58,824 nucleotides of DNA from an uncultured Kiritimatiellota bacterium (GTDB lineage Bacteria; Verrucomicrobiota; Kiritimatiellia; RFP12; UBA1067): assembly GCA_934621385.1 (NCBI GenBank), contig CAKTUI010000012.1:1-58824 (forward strand), in the 5' to 3' direction. A program made the translations under genes and the position numbers. Numbering within the stretch: position 1 is the stretch's first letter; each line of letters opens with the position of its first letter. Under the pieces are notes generated by a model. It made no database searches and was not told where the DNA came from. It saw nothing but the letters and a program-made list of their open reading frames with translations. Shown here piece after piece: positions 1-7,769 of this stretch.

Positions 1-91
1 AAGGAGACAACCAAATGAGAATGTTCGAACTGCTGCCGAGGCCCCTCGGATCCATCTTCAGAAAATTGACCCACCTGGCTTGCAATTCACG
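1..91 (+). other. Possible 5' end of an interrupted plus-strand gene
   Basis: An AAGGAG Shine-Dalgarno sequence lies at the first bases, followed by ATG at position 15. The frame reads MRMFELLPRP and then runs into the direct repeat that starts at 92. Beyond that point the translation is the arginine-rich reading of a noncoding repeat. This fits a gene start cut off by the repeat, but the stretch is too short to recognise and could be chance. Confidence 0.2.
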
Positions 92-276
92 GTTCGGGGC
101 GTTTTGCGAAGACCATTTTCAGGCATTTTGCGAAATGCGGAGGCCGCAGAACCGCAGGACGGACGCGATGACTTCGGGTTTGCGACGGAACGCAAGGCCC
201 ACGGCGTGGACGCGGAGACAGGGGAGGTCGCGGACGGTTGATTTTGGAGAGGGTGTGCGCAAACCCCAATCGCGGC
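92..276. repeat. 185-bp direct repeat, left copy (flanks Rhs locus 1)
   Basis: This segment is repeated in the same orientation at 11701-11885 with one mismatch that I can see (A at 210, C at 11819). It contains two TTTTGCGAA motifs and a short hairpin (arms 123-128 and 133-138). Open frames through it on both strands are arginine-rich and look noncoding. The left copy lies just downstream of the last gene of the Rhs block. The right copy lies upstream of the full-length rhs gene, so the two copies bracket the locus. Confidence 0.85.
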
Positions 277-288
277 AAATTTCCATTT

Positions 289-1914
289 CTACTCCCGTCC
301 GACGGGCGTCCCCCGCCAGAGCCGCAGGACCTCCGGGGAATGGAGCGGGTTGCGGAACTCCGCGTCGATCTCGTCCGCCGGGCGGACGCGCCCCGTGTCG
401 TCCTCGCCCCAGACGGCGCACCGCCCGCCGTCCGCGTCAATTGCCGCGAACCACGCCCGCGCGAGGGCGACCGCCGGGGGCGGAAGTTCGTGTCCAATTC
501 CGTCGAAAACCTTCCAGACGACGCCCCGCCCGGCCTCCCGCGCCGCGTAGGCGAACTCGCGCCCGATCCGCAGTCGGTCCGCGTCGCCCTCCCCGCACAT
601 GACGAACCCCTCGGGCCCCCTCCCCGCCAGACGCTCCGGGAACACGCCGCACCCGTAGACCGCCCACGCCGCGACAAGGTCGGGGTCGTACGCCTGCAGA
701 AGCGCGGCGAACTGGCCTCCCGCCGAATAACCGAGCACGAAGACGGGCCGCTCCTCGATCCCGTGGCGGGCAAAGATCCCCGAAACCGCCGCGCGGAGCG
801 CACGGCCCGACCCGCTTGCCGGCTCCCAGTACCGTCCGCCGCGGAAGGACGGCGCGAGCAGGACCCATCCCCGCGCGTCCGCCCACGCGGAAAGCCCGAA
901 CGCACCGAGCGTCCGCGTCCCCGACCAGTCCCGCCCGCCGACGCAGACGAGGATGCGCGAGCCGTACCGCAGCCCCGCCGGAAGCCGGACGACCATCTCC
1001 ACGCCGTGCACGGACTGCGTCTCCGTGCGGGCCGGGAGGGCGGATCCGCCGCACCCGGGCCGACCCCAGGCACGGGCGACTGCCCCGGACGGCAGCGGGA
1101 TGCGCTCGTCCGGCGGCACGTCCCGCGCCTGCGGCGAGCCGGCGGGCCAGTACACGCCGTCCGCGTCGTCCCCGACGAAGTCCCCGCCCGGACCGCCGGG
1201 CGCGAGATGGTGCCGCAGGAAGGCCTTCGCGAGCCGGACCGAACCCGGCGGCACGTCGTGCGGGTGGTTCGGGAACGACCACCAGACGACGGGTGCGCCG
1301 AGGGCGCGGGCGGACGCGACGAACTCCCGCCCGATGACGTAGCGGGCGAGGTCCGCGTCCCCGCAGGTGACGAGTCCGGGCAGGGCCGCCGTGCGCGGGG
1401 TCGGCGTGTGGAAGACCCCGCAGGCGTGGGCCACCCACGCGAGGCAGAGGTCGGGCCGCCACGCGGCGAAGAGGTTGCCCGCCTGGCTTCCCGCCGAGTA
1501 GCCGTAGTAGAGGAGACGGTCGGATTCGACGCGGTGGGTCTCCGCGATCCTCCCGAGGGCCTCCAGCAGGGCCGCGCCCGACCACGCCGACGGCTCCCAG
1601 TAGCCGTCGTCCCGGAACGTCGGCGCGACGAGAAAGACCCCGAGCGAGTCCGCCCAGTGCGTCCAGCCGAGCTTGCCCGAAACCTCGCCGCGCCCGTCGC
1701 AGTTCCGACCGCCGAACAGCACGAGCACGGGATGGCGGGTGCGCCCGGCGGGGTCGTAGGCGGCGGGGACGCGATACCACACCCTCACGACGGGGTTGTG
1801 CGGGGCGCGGGTGCGGACCTCGACGCACCCGACTTCGCCGGGGGCGGCCGCCGGGGTGGGATGCGCAAACGCGAACGCCGCGAGCGCGAGGAAGACCGTC
1901 AGCCGCCCGGACAT
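289..1914 (-). CDS. Secreted tandem alpha/beta-hydrolase (PHB-depolymerase/esterase-like), two domains
   Basis: A 541-aa protein starting at the ATG at 1914, where a signal peptide follows (MSGRLTVFLALAAFAFA). It holds two homologous serine-hydrolase domains, each with a GYSAG nucleophile elbow, near residues 136 and 394, and a late conserved His (PNHPHDVPP, GIGHELPP). The family resembles secreted polyhydroxybutyrate depolymerase/feruloyl-esterase-type hydrolases; the substrate is unknown. The start overlaps the end of the upstream O-antigen-ligase-like ORF by 16 bases, so the two are probably co-translated. A longer open frame upstream of 1914 is only GC-rich read-through. It is the last gene before the left direct repeat. 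Confidence 0.75.
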   Translation of the reverse strand: MSGRLTVFLALAAFAFAHPTPAAAPGEVGCVEVRTRAPHNPVVRVWYRVPAAYDPAGRTRHPVLVLFGGRNCDGRGEVSGKLGWTHWADSLGVFLVAPTFRDDGYWEPSAWSGAALLEALGRIAETHRVESDRLLYYGYSAGSQAGNLFAAWRPDLCLAWVAHACGVFHTPTPRTAALPGLVTCGDADLARYVIGREFVASARALGAPVVWWSFPNHPHDVPPGSVRLAKAFLRHHLAPGGPGGDFVGDDADGVYWPAGSPQARDVPPDERIPLPSGAVARAWGRPGCGGSALPARTETQSVHGVEMVVRLPAGLRYGSRILVCVGGRDWSGTRTLGAFGLSAWADARGWVLLAPSFRGGRYWEPASGSGRALRAAVSGIFARHGIEERPVFVLGYSAGGQFAALLQAYDPDLVAAWAVYGCGVFPERLAGRGPEGFVMCGEGDADRLRIGREFAYAAREAGRGVVWKVFDGIGHELPPPAVALARAWFAAIDADGGRCAVWGEDDTGRVRPADEIDAEFRNPLHSPEVLRLWRGTPVGRE

Positions 1915-2987
1915 GAGACGGGAATGCCCTTCTCCTCCACGAGGTAGTCCCACTCGCGGCAGTCCCCGAGCAGGACGACGCGCGCGACCTCCGTCCAGTC
2001 GAGGTCGCGCGGGAAGCGCGAAACGCCGCGCACGGGCACGGCGAACCGTTCTCCACAGGACGACCGGACGGAACGCAGGGAACGCGTCCCATCGTGGAGG
2101 ACGAGCGTCCGGGGCGGTTCGCCCGCGAGGGCGTACCCGCCCTCCACGCAGGGAGTGCCGTCGTGCGGGACGAGGAGGGCGGACGCGACGAGCAGGGCGG
2201 AAAGGACGGAGGCAAGGGCCGCGCGGCGGATCGTCGCCACCGAAAGAAGGAGCCGGAGGCCGAGGGCGAGGAAGACGAGCAGGAGAAGCCACGAAAGAAA
2301 CCAGTTCAACCGTCCGAGTCCGCCGCACCCGGCGAAGTCGAACAGCACGGGCCAGTCAAAGACGGTCGAGGCCCCAGCCGAGAGGACTAGTCCCGCGAAG
2401 GCGATTCCCGTACGGGGATGACGGCGGAAGCCCGACAGCGCGGACAGGACGAAGGCGGCCCACGCCCAGCCGGCGAACCGGCCGAACTCGGCGAGGAGCG
2501 TCAAGTGCGAACTGACGAGCGTACGCACCTCCGGGATGCCGTCAGGCAGAAGGAACGCCAAAGCGACAGCCCCCGAATTCCCCAGCCCCACGCCGGACGG
2601 GTTCGCCGCGAAGAGCCGCAGCCCCGCAAGCCAGATGCGCGGACGGTTCAGGACCGCCGCGTCAAGCGCGAGGCGCGGCCACAGCCACCACACGGCGACC
2701 GCCGCGACGGCGAGGGTGGCAAGAACGGTGGCCCATGTCCTCCGGGTCCCCTCCCCGCGCCGCACCCACAGCCACGCGCCCCACGAGAGCGCGAGGACGA
2801 CCGCACCCGTGCGGGAGAACGTGAGGAGCAGCGCGGTGACGAGTGCGGCGGAGAGGATGCGTCCAAGCCGGCGATGCCGCGTCCATTCCCAGCAAAACGG
2901 CAGAAGCGCGCAGGCGAACGCCGCCGCGTGGTTCGGGTTCGCGAACCCGAACCCCTGCCGCACCCACTCTCCGCACATGAACTCCAT
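1899..2987 (-). CDS. O-antigen ligase/polymerase (WzyC-like) membrane protein, N-terminally truncated
   Basis: This 362-aa protein begins inside the typical WzyC motif (GFGFANPNHAAAF at residues 12-24). It continues with hydrophobic helices and the family's LLLTFSRTGAVVLALSW segment, then more membrane helices and a soluble C-terminal tail of about 90 residues. Intact relatives usually have several membrane helices before the NPNH motif, so the first half is missing. The ATG at 2987 has an AGGAG sequence 9 bases upstream, so the fragment may still be translated. Its first 20 codons align without gaps with the first 20 codons of the orphan rhs gene at 6005-7297. It overlaps the downstream esterase. 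It is either a truncated gene or a half-domain protein. Confidence 0.6.
   Translation of the reverse strand: MEFMCGEWVRQGFGFANPNHAAAFACALLPFCWEWTRHRRLGRILSAALVTALLLTFSRTGAVVLALSWGAWLWVRRGEGTRRTWATVLATLAVAAVAVWWLWPRLALDAAVLNRPRIWLAGLRLFAANPSGVGLGNSGAVALAFLLPDGIPEVRTLVSSHLTLLAEFGRFAGWAWAAFVLSALSGFRRHPRTGIAFAGLVLSAGASTVFDWPVLFDFAGCGGLGRLNWFLSWLLLLVFLALGLRLLLSVATIRRAALASVLSALLVASALLVPHDGTPCVEGGYALAGEPPRTLVLHDGTRSLRSVRSSCGERFAVPVRGVSRFPRDLDWTEVARVVLLGDCREWDYLVEEKGIPVSCPGG
2928..2987 (-). repeat. 20-codon leader shared with an orphan rhs gene (copy A)
   Basis: The first 60 bases of this ORF match the first 60 bases of the orphan rhs gene (7238-7297) at 47 positions, with a 15-base uninterrupted block (GGTGCGGCAGGGGTT). 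Both encode VRQGFGF and NPNH at the same codon positions. Here the sequence continues naturally as an O-antigen ligase. Confidence 0.65.
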
Positions 2988-3068
2988 CAGTTAATTCTCC
3001 TGTTTTTCTATGCCCATAATAGAATTCAATCGGCAATATCGCTCCAGTTCATAGTCAACACCATCCTG

Positions 3069-3722
3069 TCAATACCGCAAAATAAATCCCCAATCATACC
3101 CACCTTCGGCAAGTTCTTTACAGGGAATGTTCTCCACGTTCAGGACTATATTGGCGGAACTGACCGATTCATGGCACTTCAATTCCTCAATTCGGCGCAA
3201 CTTGTCGTTTATTCTGCCCGACACGCTGCCCTCCAACACAACCAGCAGGTCATCAACGGTCTGCACCTTATACCTGATCAGGATTTCCCTGCTGTACAAG
3301 ACCGCATGAACATAATGATCTTTTCCTCTCACCCCGTGACTGGGTTTGTTGCTTCTGCTGAAGATTGCCGCAACTTCATTGGCTGTCAGTTCCACCCTAT
3401 TAGACCAACATCCCCCATTTGTTTTTTGTTTTAGTTTTTGCGGGACTTCAGGCGTTGGGTGTCGCCGATTGATGGCATGCACAATCCTGTTGCATGTCCA
3501 ACCCCGTACCATTGTTCCTATTTGACGCGGCGTGTTCCATTTGGGCAAAGGACCAACTTTCTCGTCTTCAAATATCTGGACCACATATTGCTCCTTCAAC
3601 TTGTCGTTCAGCAACCCAATCTCAGCGGGCAACAAAGTCGGAGTCTCAATCACAACGGATGTCTGGGATGCGCATACCGTTCCAACCGCAAAACAAACAA
3701 CAATCGCAAAAAACTTAAGCAT
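3069..3722 (-). CDS. Small exported protein of unknown function, possible immunity protein
   Basis: A 217-aa protein with a clear signal peptide (MLKFFAIVVCFAVGTVCA). The rest is soluble and rich in charged residues, with no family I recognise. Its base composition is AT-rich compared with the Rhs cores, as for the other tip and immunity genes in this block. It follows a lipoprotein gene with a 45-base gap and precedes the O-antigen-ligase fragment. By position it could be an orphan immunity protein or a leftover of a lost toxin/immunity pair; this is inference. Confidence 0.5.
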   Translation of the reverse strand: MLKFFAIVVCFAVGTVCASQTSVVIETPTLLPAEIGLLNDKLKEQYVVQIFEDEKVGPLPKWNTPRQIGTMVRGWTCNRIVHAINRRHPTPEVPQKLKQKTNGGCWSNRVELTANEVAAIFSRSNKPSHGVRGKDHYVHAVLYSREILIRYKVQTVDDLLVVLEGSVSGRINDKLRRIEELKCHESVSSANIVLNVENIPCKELAEGGYDWGFILRY

Positions 3723-3767
3723 AATTGACCAGTTCCTAATTATTTATGTCATTAATGAAGACTTAAA

Positions 3768-4160
3768 TTACATCCCATACGTTCTTCCGTCCATCAAGAC
3801 TATCACACATTTGCTGACATTCACATATATGCACTCATCATTCCCCGGATTGCCCAACCGAGACACAAACACCACATCATCAATTCCGTTAATCACATAA
3901 ACAACATTTGGACCTACACTCGTATGTTCATTGAATTTCTTCCAGGGAGAAAACCCATGTCCAACCTCATCACTTAGAACTTTCATCATGAGTTCCTTAT
4001 CAACGGCAAAGGCTTTAAACCAATTCGCTTCGGATGCAACTATTTGTTCGTTTTCCAATTCATATCTTTCTATGAAGGACCCAAAAAGTCGTGACACGGA
4101 ATCAGGCACGCATCCCACCAGCAGAAAACAGACTAAGATAAAAAAGCGGCGACAAATCAT
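3768..4160 (-). CDS. Lipoprotein, putative immunity protein of orphan Rhs module B
   Basis: A 130-aa protein that starts at the ATG at 4160, because an AAGGAG sequence sits just upstream and the upstream toxin stop TGA (4162-4164) lies one base before it. An upstream in-frame extension to 4295 would run inside the toxin gene and is unlikely. The N-terminus is a lipobox signal peptide (FILVCFLLVGC), so the protein is probably anchored in the envelope. The body has no family I recognise. Tight coupling to the 3' end of an orphan rhs gene is the usual place of an Rhs immunity gene. Confidence 0.6.
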   Translation of the reverse strand: MICRRFFILVCFLLVGCVPDSVSRLFGSFIERYELENEQIVASEANWFKAFAVDKELMMKVLSDEVGHGFSPWKKFNEHTSVGPNVVYVINGIDDVVFVSRLGNPGNDECIYVNVSKCVIVLMDGRTYGM

Positions 4161-4161
4161 A

Positions 4162-5088
4162 TCACTCCTTAAGTTGTTCAACCGAGAAATGCTCCACATT
4201 GAGTGCAGAACCTGATAATTTATACGATTCACCAATTCCGCTTGATACAATGATTGAATACAACGAGGCAATCTCAAATGGGATAATCTCACCAAAAATC
4301 GATCTCAATACCGAATCGCCATTATGCACATCAAAATCCCATGTATCGGAAACCTCCATGTCGAGATACCCATCACCATAGACATTCCGATAATATGTGC
4401 CATCTTCTTTCAGATACCACGGACTATCATTCCAACGGAGACTCATTTTCCATTTAACTGTTGTTCTTCCCAATATGTCCCCTTGTTCCCATTGATAGGA
4501 TGAGGATAATCGCAGTATCCCCGTTGTCGCATTATACGGCACATGAGCAAGCTGGTTCAATATATATTGAATTGCATCTTTATATCCTTGCGACGATACC
4601 GATTGAAGGATTACTGACGAGTGAATTGTAGCGTCCTCACCATCACCATATGCATAATGATTTAATGCATCCATAAATGATGAAATCACCGCCTTACCAC
4701 CACAATAATCAACAAAAAATGTCGGCACATTCCAGCAGTACGCGAGTGAGTTCCAGCCGTCTGGGTAGCCGAGCGGGTCGGCGGTCGCCCACTTCGCGAG
4801 GTCGGGGCGGTAGTTGCGGAGGAGGAACGCCCGCCCGAGGCCCGCGACGGCGGGCTTCCCCGTGAAGTACGCCGCGTCCCCCTCGCCGAACGCCGTCTGC
4901 CGGGCCGCCGCGTACCTGCGCCCCCTTTCCTTTTCGCCGAGCGTCGTGCCGAGGATGTCGCCGAAGTACGCCGTCCCCGACGAGGAGAGGACGGGCGATC
5001 CGCCCCCGGTGTGGGGCTCGTTGAGGAGTTGCTCCCCGCCGCGCCTCACGAGCGCGAGGACGTCCAAATATAGGTGGTTCTGAATCAT
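4162..5088 (-). CDS. Orphan Rhs C-terminal module B (partial core plus variable tip)
   Basis: A 308-aa protein without signal peptide. Residues about 10-117 are the end of an Rhs core, nearly identical to that of the full-length Rhs (ALVRRGGEQLLNEPH, then RNYRPDLAKWATADPLGYPD). Homology stops at LAY, where the full-length protein has GPNSP and this one has CWNVPTFF. About 190 residues of unique tip follow, with a helical start and a beta-rich, tryptophan-rich middle. The ATG overlaps the stop of the upstream gene (ATGA), and the stop is one base from the lipoprotein start. This is the classical form of a displaced Rhs toxin tip with its own immunity gene. The toxin activity is unknown. Confidence 0.7.
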   Translation of the reverse strand: MIQNHLYLDVLALVRRGGEQLLNEPHTGGGSPVLSSSGTAYFGDILGTTLGEKERGRRYAAARQTAFGEGDAAYFTGKPAVAGLGRAFLLRNYRPDLAKWATADPLGYPDGWNSLAYCWNVPTFFVDYCGGKAVISSFMDALNHYAYGDGEDATIHSSVILQSVSSQGYKDAIQYILNQLAHVPYNATTGILRLSSSYQWEQGDILGRTTVKWKMSLRWNDSPWYLKEDGTYYRNVYGDGYLDMEVSDTWDFDVHNGDSVLRSIFGEIIPFEIASLYSIIVSSGIGESYKLSGSALNVEHFSVEQLKE

Positions 5089-6002
5089 TGCTTTCGGATG
5101 AACTTTCCGTTGATGAGTTCACACCGCCACAAATTCGATTGGCTGTTCAACACGCCGCCATCACAATAGGCGTAGATCCTTTTTCGTGAATAATCCGATG
5201 AATAGTTCGGGCAGCCGCCAAACGGCCATTTCGACAATTCATCAACCTTTAGCGTCGGTATGTAGACATTAAATGTCATGCTTTTTTCGTCACACCTTAT
5301 CCCTCCATACCATAGATGCCATGCCGTACCATCTGTCAAATAATGCAAACTCGTGCCATTTTCAAGTCGCAAGAAATCCTCAGGTAGACACATCTCCTCT
5401 ACTGTATGGGGAAAACGACCGTGGCCAACTCGAAATTGTCGAATCTTCTGACCGATGATGAACAATCTTCTAAATCCCACAAGCAGATAATATGTACGCC
5501 GATGGATCTTCTTGGGCGGGGGCACGAACAGGCATTCCGGCAATAATAGGTCTAAATCGCCTGCTGCAAGCGGAAAACCCGATTCGCTCACTCGGGCCAT
5601 TTCATACAAAATGCGCTCCATGCACCCGTACAATAATAGCCACCTTTCATTCTCCTCTTGAGCATTCTCCCTCTGCCGCTCAAGCATCACGCCTATTTGA
5701 ACAGCAATGCCCAAGAACTCATTGCGATTATTTTCCCTTGCAAAGCGATCCAAAGACTCCAGAAGGTTCTGGAACTCCAGCCTGAACCTATAGTGCGAAA
5801 CACCTGCGGACAGGCGTGCACGCAAGTCTCGCTCCGAGAATCCAACTGCATTCGTTTTCACCTCGCACAAAAGCCCGCAGAAGTCAAACCCAGTCTCCCG
5901 AACACATAACGCTCGAAACTCACCATACGAGACAACATCATTTGGCTTTGTTTTCAATGTCATGTCTTGGAATAGTAGAAACGACAGCACAACTCCGAAC
6001 AT
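5085..6002 (-). CDS. Exported protein of unknown function, putative immunity partner of orphan Rhs module A
   Basis: The likely start is the ATG at 6002, seven bases after a GGAGG sequence; the ATG at 6008 is only one base from it. The 305-aa product begins with a hydrophobic signal or anchor (MFGVVLSFLLFQ). A later segment (IRQFRVGHGRFPHTVEEM) resembles the helix-plus-FP pattern common in PVC exported proteins. No enzymatic motif is visible. The start lies two bases after the ancestral stop of the upstream orphan rhs gene, and the stop overlaps the next orphan's ATG. Position and coupling suggest an immunity role. It is larger than the other candidates, so the call is tentative. Confidence 0.45.
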   Translation of the reverse strand: MFGVVLSFLLFQDMTLKTKPNDVVSYGEFRALCVRETGFDFCGLLCEVKTNAVGFSERDLRARLSAGVSHYRFRLEFQNLLESLDRFARENNRNEFLGIAVQIGVMLERQRENAQEENERWLLLYGCMERILYEMARVSESGFPLAAGDLDLLLPECLFVPPPKKIHRRTYYLLVGFRRLFIIGQKIRQFRVGHGRFPHTVEEMCLPEDFLRLENGTSLHYLTDGTAWHLWYGGIRCDEKSMTFNVYIPTLKVDELSKWPFGGCPNYSSDYSRKRIYAYCDGGVLNSQSNLWRCELINGKFIRKQ

Positions 6003-6970
6003 ATTCATTCCTCCCATTTCCTGCAAACGACTTCCCATGTGACACTCATATGATGTATTTGGATGGCTTCCGCAATGTATTCAGCATCAGAAGATGCAGA
6101 AAAGTAGCCTACACTATACACCTCATAATCCTCAAATCCCTTACGCCCTACCCGTTCGGCTTCAGCCTCTGCTATTGTTGCGTCGCGCGCATTTATCTCA
6201 GCCTTATATCAATCCCATAGCGGTTTCATGATTTCAAGGGCAAAATTTGTGATAATTGTAGCACCCGATCCGGCGAAGTAGTTGAACACTTCCTGCCAAG
6301 CATTAGGACTGATGCCTGGCATATCCAGGGGTAATCCTCCTGGCAAGACAACAAAGTCAGTATACTCATCCGCATACCAAAATGTCTTCGTCACCCACCT
6401 TGCACCCTCAATGTCCACACCCATCAAAGGTGAGTTCGGCCCGTATGCAAACCGATTCCAGCCGTCGGGGTAGCCGAGGGGGTCGGCGGTCTGCCACTTC
6501 GCGAGGTCGGGGCGGTAGTTCCGGTAGAGGAACGCCCGCCCGAGGCCCGCGACAAGGGGCTTTCCCGTGAAGTACGCCGCGTCGCCGTCGCCGAACGCCG
6601 TCATTGCGGCGGCGGAATACTTGCGGCCTTGCTTCGCGCCGAGCGTCGTACCGAGGATGTCGTTGAAGTAGGCCGTGCCCGACGAAGCGAGGACTGGAGC
6701 ACCCCCGCCCGCATGGGGATCGTTCACAAGCCGTTCGGTGCCGCATTTGATGAGCGCGAGTCCGTCCCAGAGGAAGTCCTCGGCCGTCCCGTCCCCCCAG
6801 TCCGCGCGGGCGAGCTGGCCGTCGACGTGGTAGTCGTAGGTGTACTTCCGTTCGCCATCGGTGACGGAGAGCACCTTGTCGAGGTAGCCGTAGCGGTAGG
6901 TGCGGTTGCCCTCGCGGACGAGCCGGCCCGCCGCGTCGTACGCGTACTCCGTCCGCACGCCCCCGCACTC

Positions 6971-7235
6971 GGACGAGACGAGCTGGTTCGCCGCGTCGAA
7001 CGCGAAGGTGGTCGTCCTGCCGCGCACGGTCTTCCTGAGCACGTTCCCCGCCGCGTCGTAGGCGTAGCGCTCGACATCCTCCCCGCCCTCCCGCACGGAG
7101 AGCAGCCGGCCCCGCGCGTCGTACCCGTACTCCTGCCGCACCCCGTTCGCCGTGCGGGCCGCGACGCGGCCGTCCCGCGAATACTCGTAGGCGACGGAGG
7201 CGACCGGCTCGCGCCGCCCGCCGAACCACTTCGCC
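6971..7235. repeat. Rhs core repeat, shared with 8919-9183
   Basis: This 265-bp stretch matches 8919-9183 of the full-length rhs gene in the same orientation, with about four mismatches. The match ends exactly where the shared 20-codon leader of orphan A begins. It marks the recombination junction that created the orphan. Confidence 0.75.
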
Positions 7236-7237
7236 AT

Positions 7238-7297
7238 ATGGTTCGGGTTAGTGAAGCCAAACCCCTGCCGCACCAACTCTTTGTATGTGACCTTCAT
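7238..7297 (-). repeat. 20-codon leader shared with the O-antigen-ligase ORF (copy B)
   Basis: This is copy B of the leader described at 2928-2987. In this gene it has no relation to Rhs sequence and supplies the Shine-Dalgarno sequence, start codon and first 20 residues to a headless Rhs core. Confidence 0.65.
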
Positions 7298-7366
7298 CAA
7301 TACATCCTTTCATTTTCATTCCAGCATCTTACCCATATGCCTGTTGAAATTTTCCATTCCTATACC

Positions 7367-7765
7367 CTATTTATCCAGTTTACTTATCCTTTCTCTAACA
7401 CCATCCATTTCCTTTTGGAAAAGCAATCTTGTCATCCTATCATAAATTCCCATTGCAGATATCGCGTCAAACGAAATTCCCCGCACTTTTACTTCACTCA
7501 AATCATATGAGCGACTTATGCTTCCATCTTTCATGTTCACATAATATCCATCTTCGCCATTTCCAATCAGCACTCCAAACTCACAGATGGCCACAAACAC
7601 ATGCCCACTCAACAGCAATCCTCCATCATCAGAAGTAATCTGTGATTTTTCCGAATCAACAAGCGACCACCGCAAGTGGGGCGTGATATCGATTGACCGT
7701 TTTTGCAGTTCGCAGCCTAATAAGGACATGAATACAATACCGCTGAAAATAACTCTAACTCTCAT
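7367..7765 (-). CDS. Lipoprotein, putative immunity protein of full-length Rhs 1
   Basis: A 132-aa protein with a lipobox signal peptide (IFSGIVFMSLLGC). The ATG at 7765 follows an AGAGGAG sequence and lies four bases after the Rhs stop codon, so translation is probably coupled. The mature part shows alternating beta-type segments and a charged helical C-terminus. No family is recognised. Its place directly behind a toxin-tipped Rhs gene is the evidence for an immunity role. An envelope anchor suggests that the cognate tip acts in the periplasm or on the membrane. Confidence 0.6.
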   Translation of the reverse strand: MRVRVIFSGIVFMSLLGCELQKRSIDITPHLRWSLVDSEKSQITSDDGGLLLSGHVFVAICEFGVLIGNGEDGYYVNMKDGSISRSYDLSEVKVRGISFDAISAMGIYDRMTRLLFQKEMDGVRERISKLDK

Positions 7766-7769
7766 ATTC

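Larger units (their letters stand above)
6005..7297 (-). pseudogene. Orphan Rhs module A, tip interrupted by an in-frame TGA
   Basis: The ATG at 7297 has an AAGGA sequence upstream. Codons 1-20 are the leader shared with the O-antigen-ligase ORF. From MAKWFGG onward the protein is an Rhs core with YD repeats, almost identical to the full-length Rhs up to YGPNSP, followed by a unique tip from about residue 290. A TGA at 6209-6211 ends the first frame after 362 aa. The same frame then stays open for 66 protein-like codons (for example GFEDYEVYSVGYFSASS) and ends with TGA at 6005-6007, two bases before the next gene's ATG. Every other module ends this way, so 6209 is probably a nonsense mutation and 6005 the ancestral stop. 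Confidence 0.65.

Noticed and set aside
2662..3036. A 124-codon minus-strand frame starting MPIEFYYGHRK
   Set aside because: After the first 20 residues it is the out-of-frame reading of the O-antigen-ligase gene. The ligase frame has the better Shine-Dalgarno sequence and membrane helices.
6209..6211. Selenocysteine or tryptophan recoding of TGA
   Set aside because: TGA is used as the ordinary stop in many genes here (ATGA overlaps), and I cannot see a convincing SECIS hairpin just behind it. A nonsense mutation is the simpler reading.
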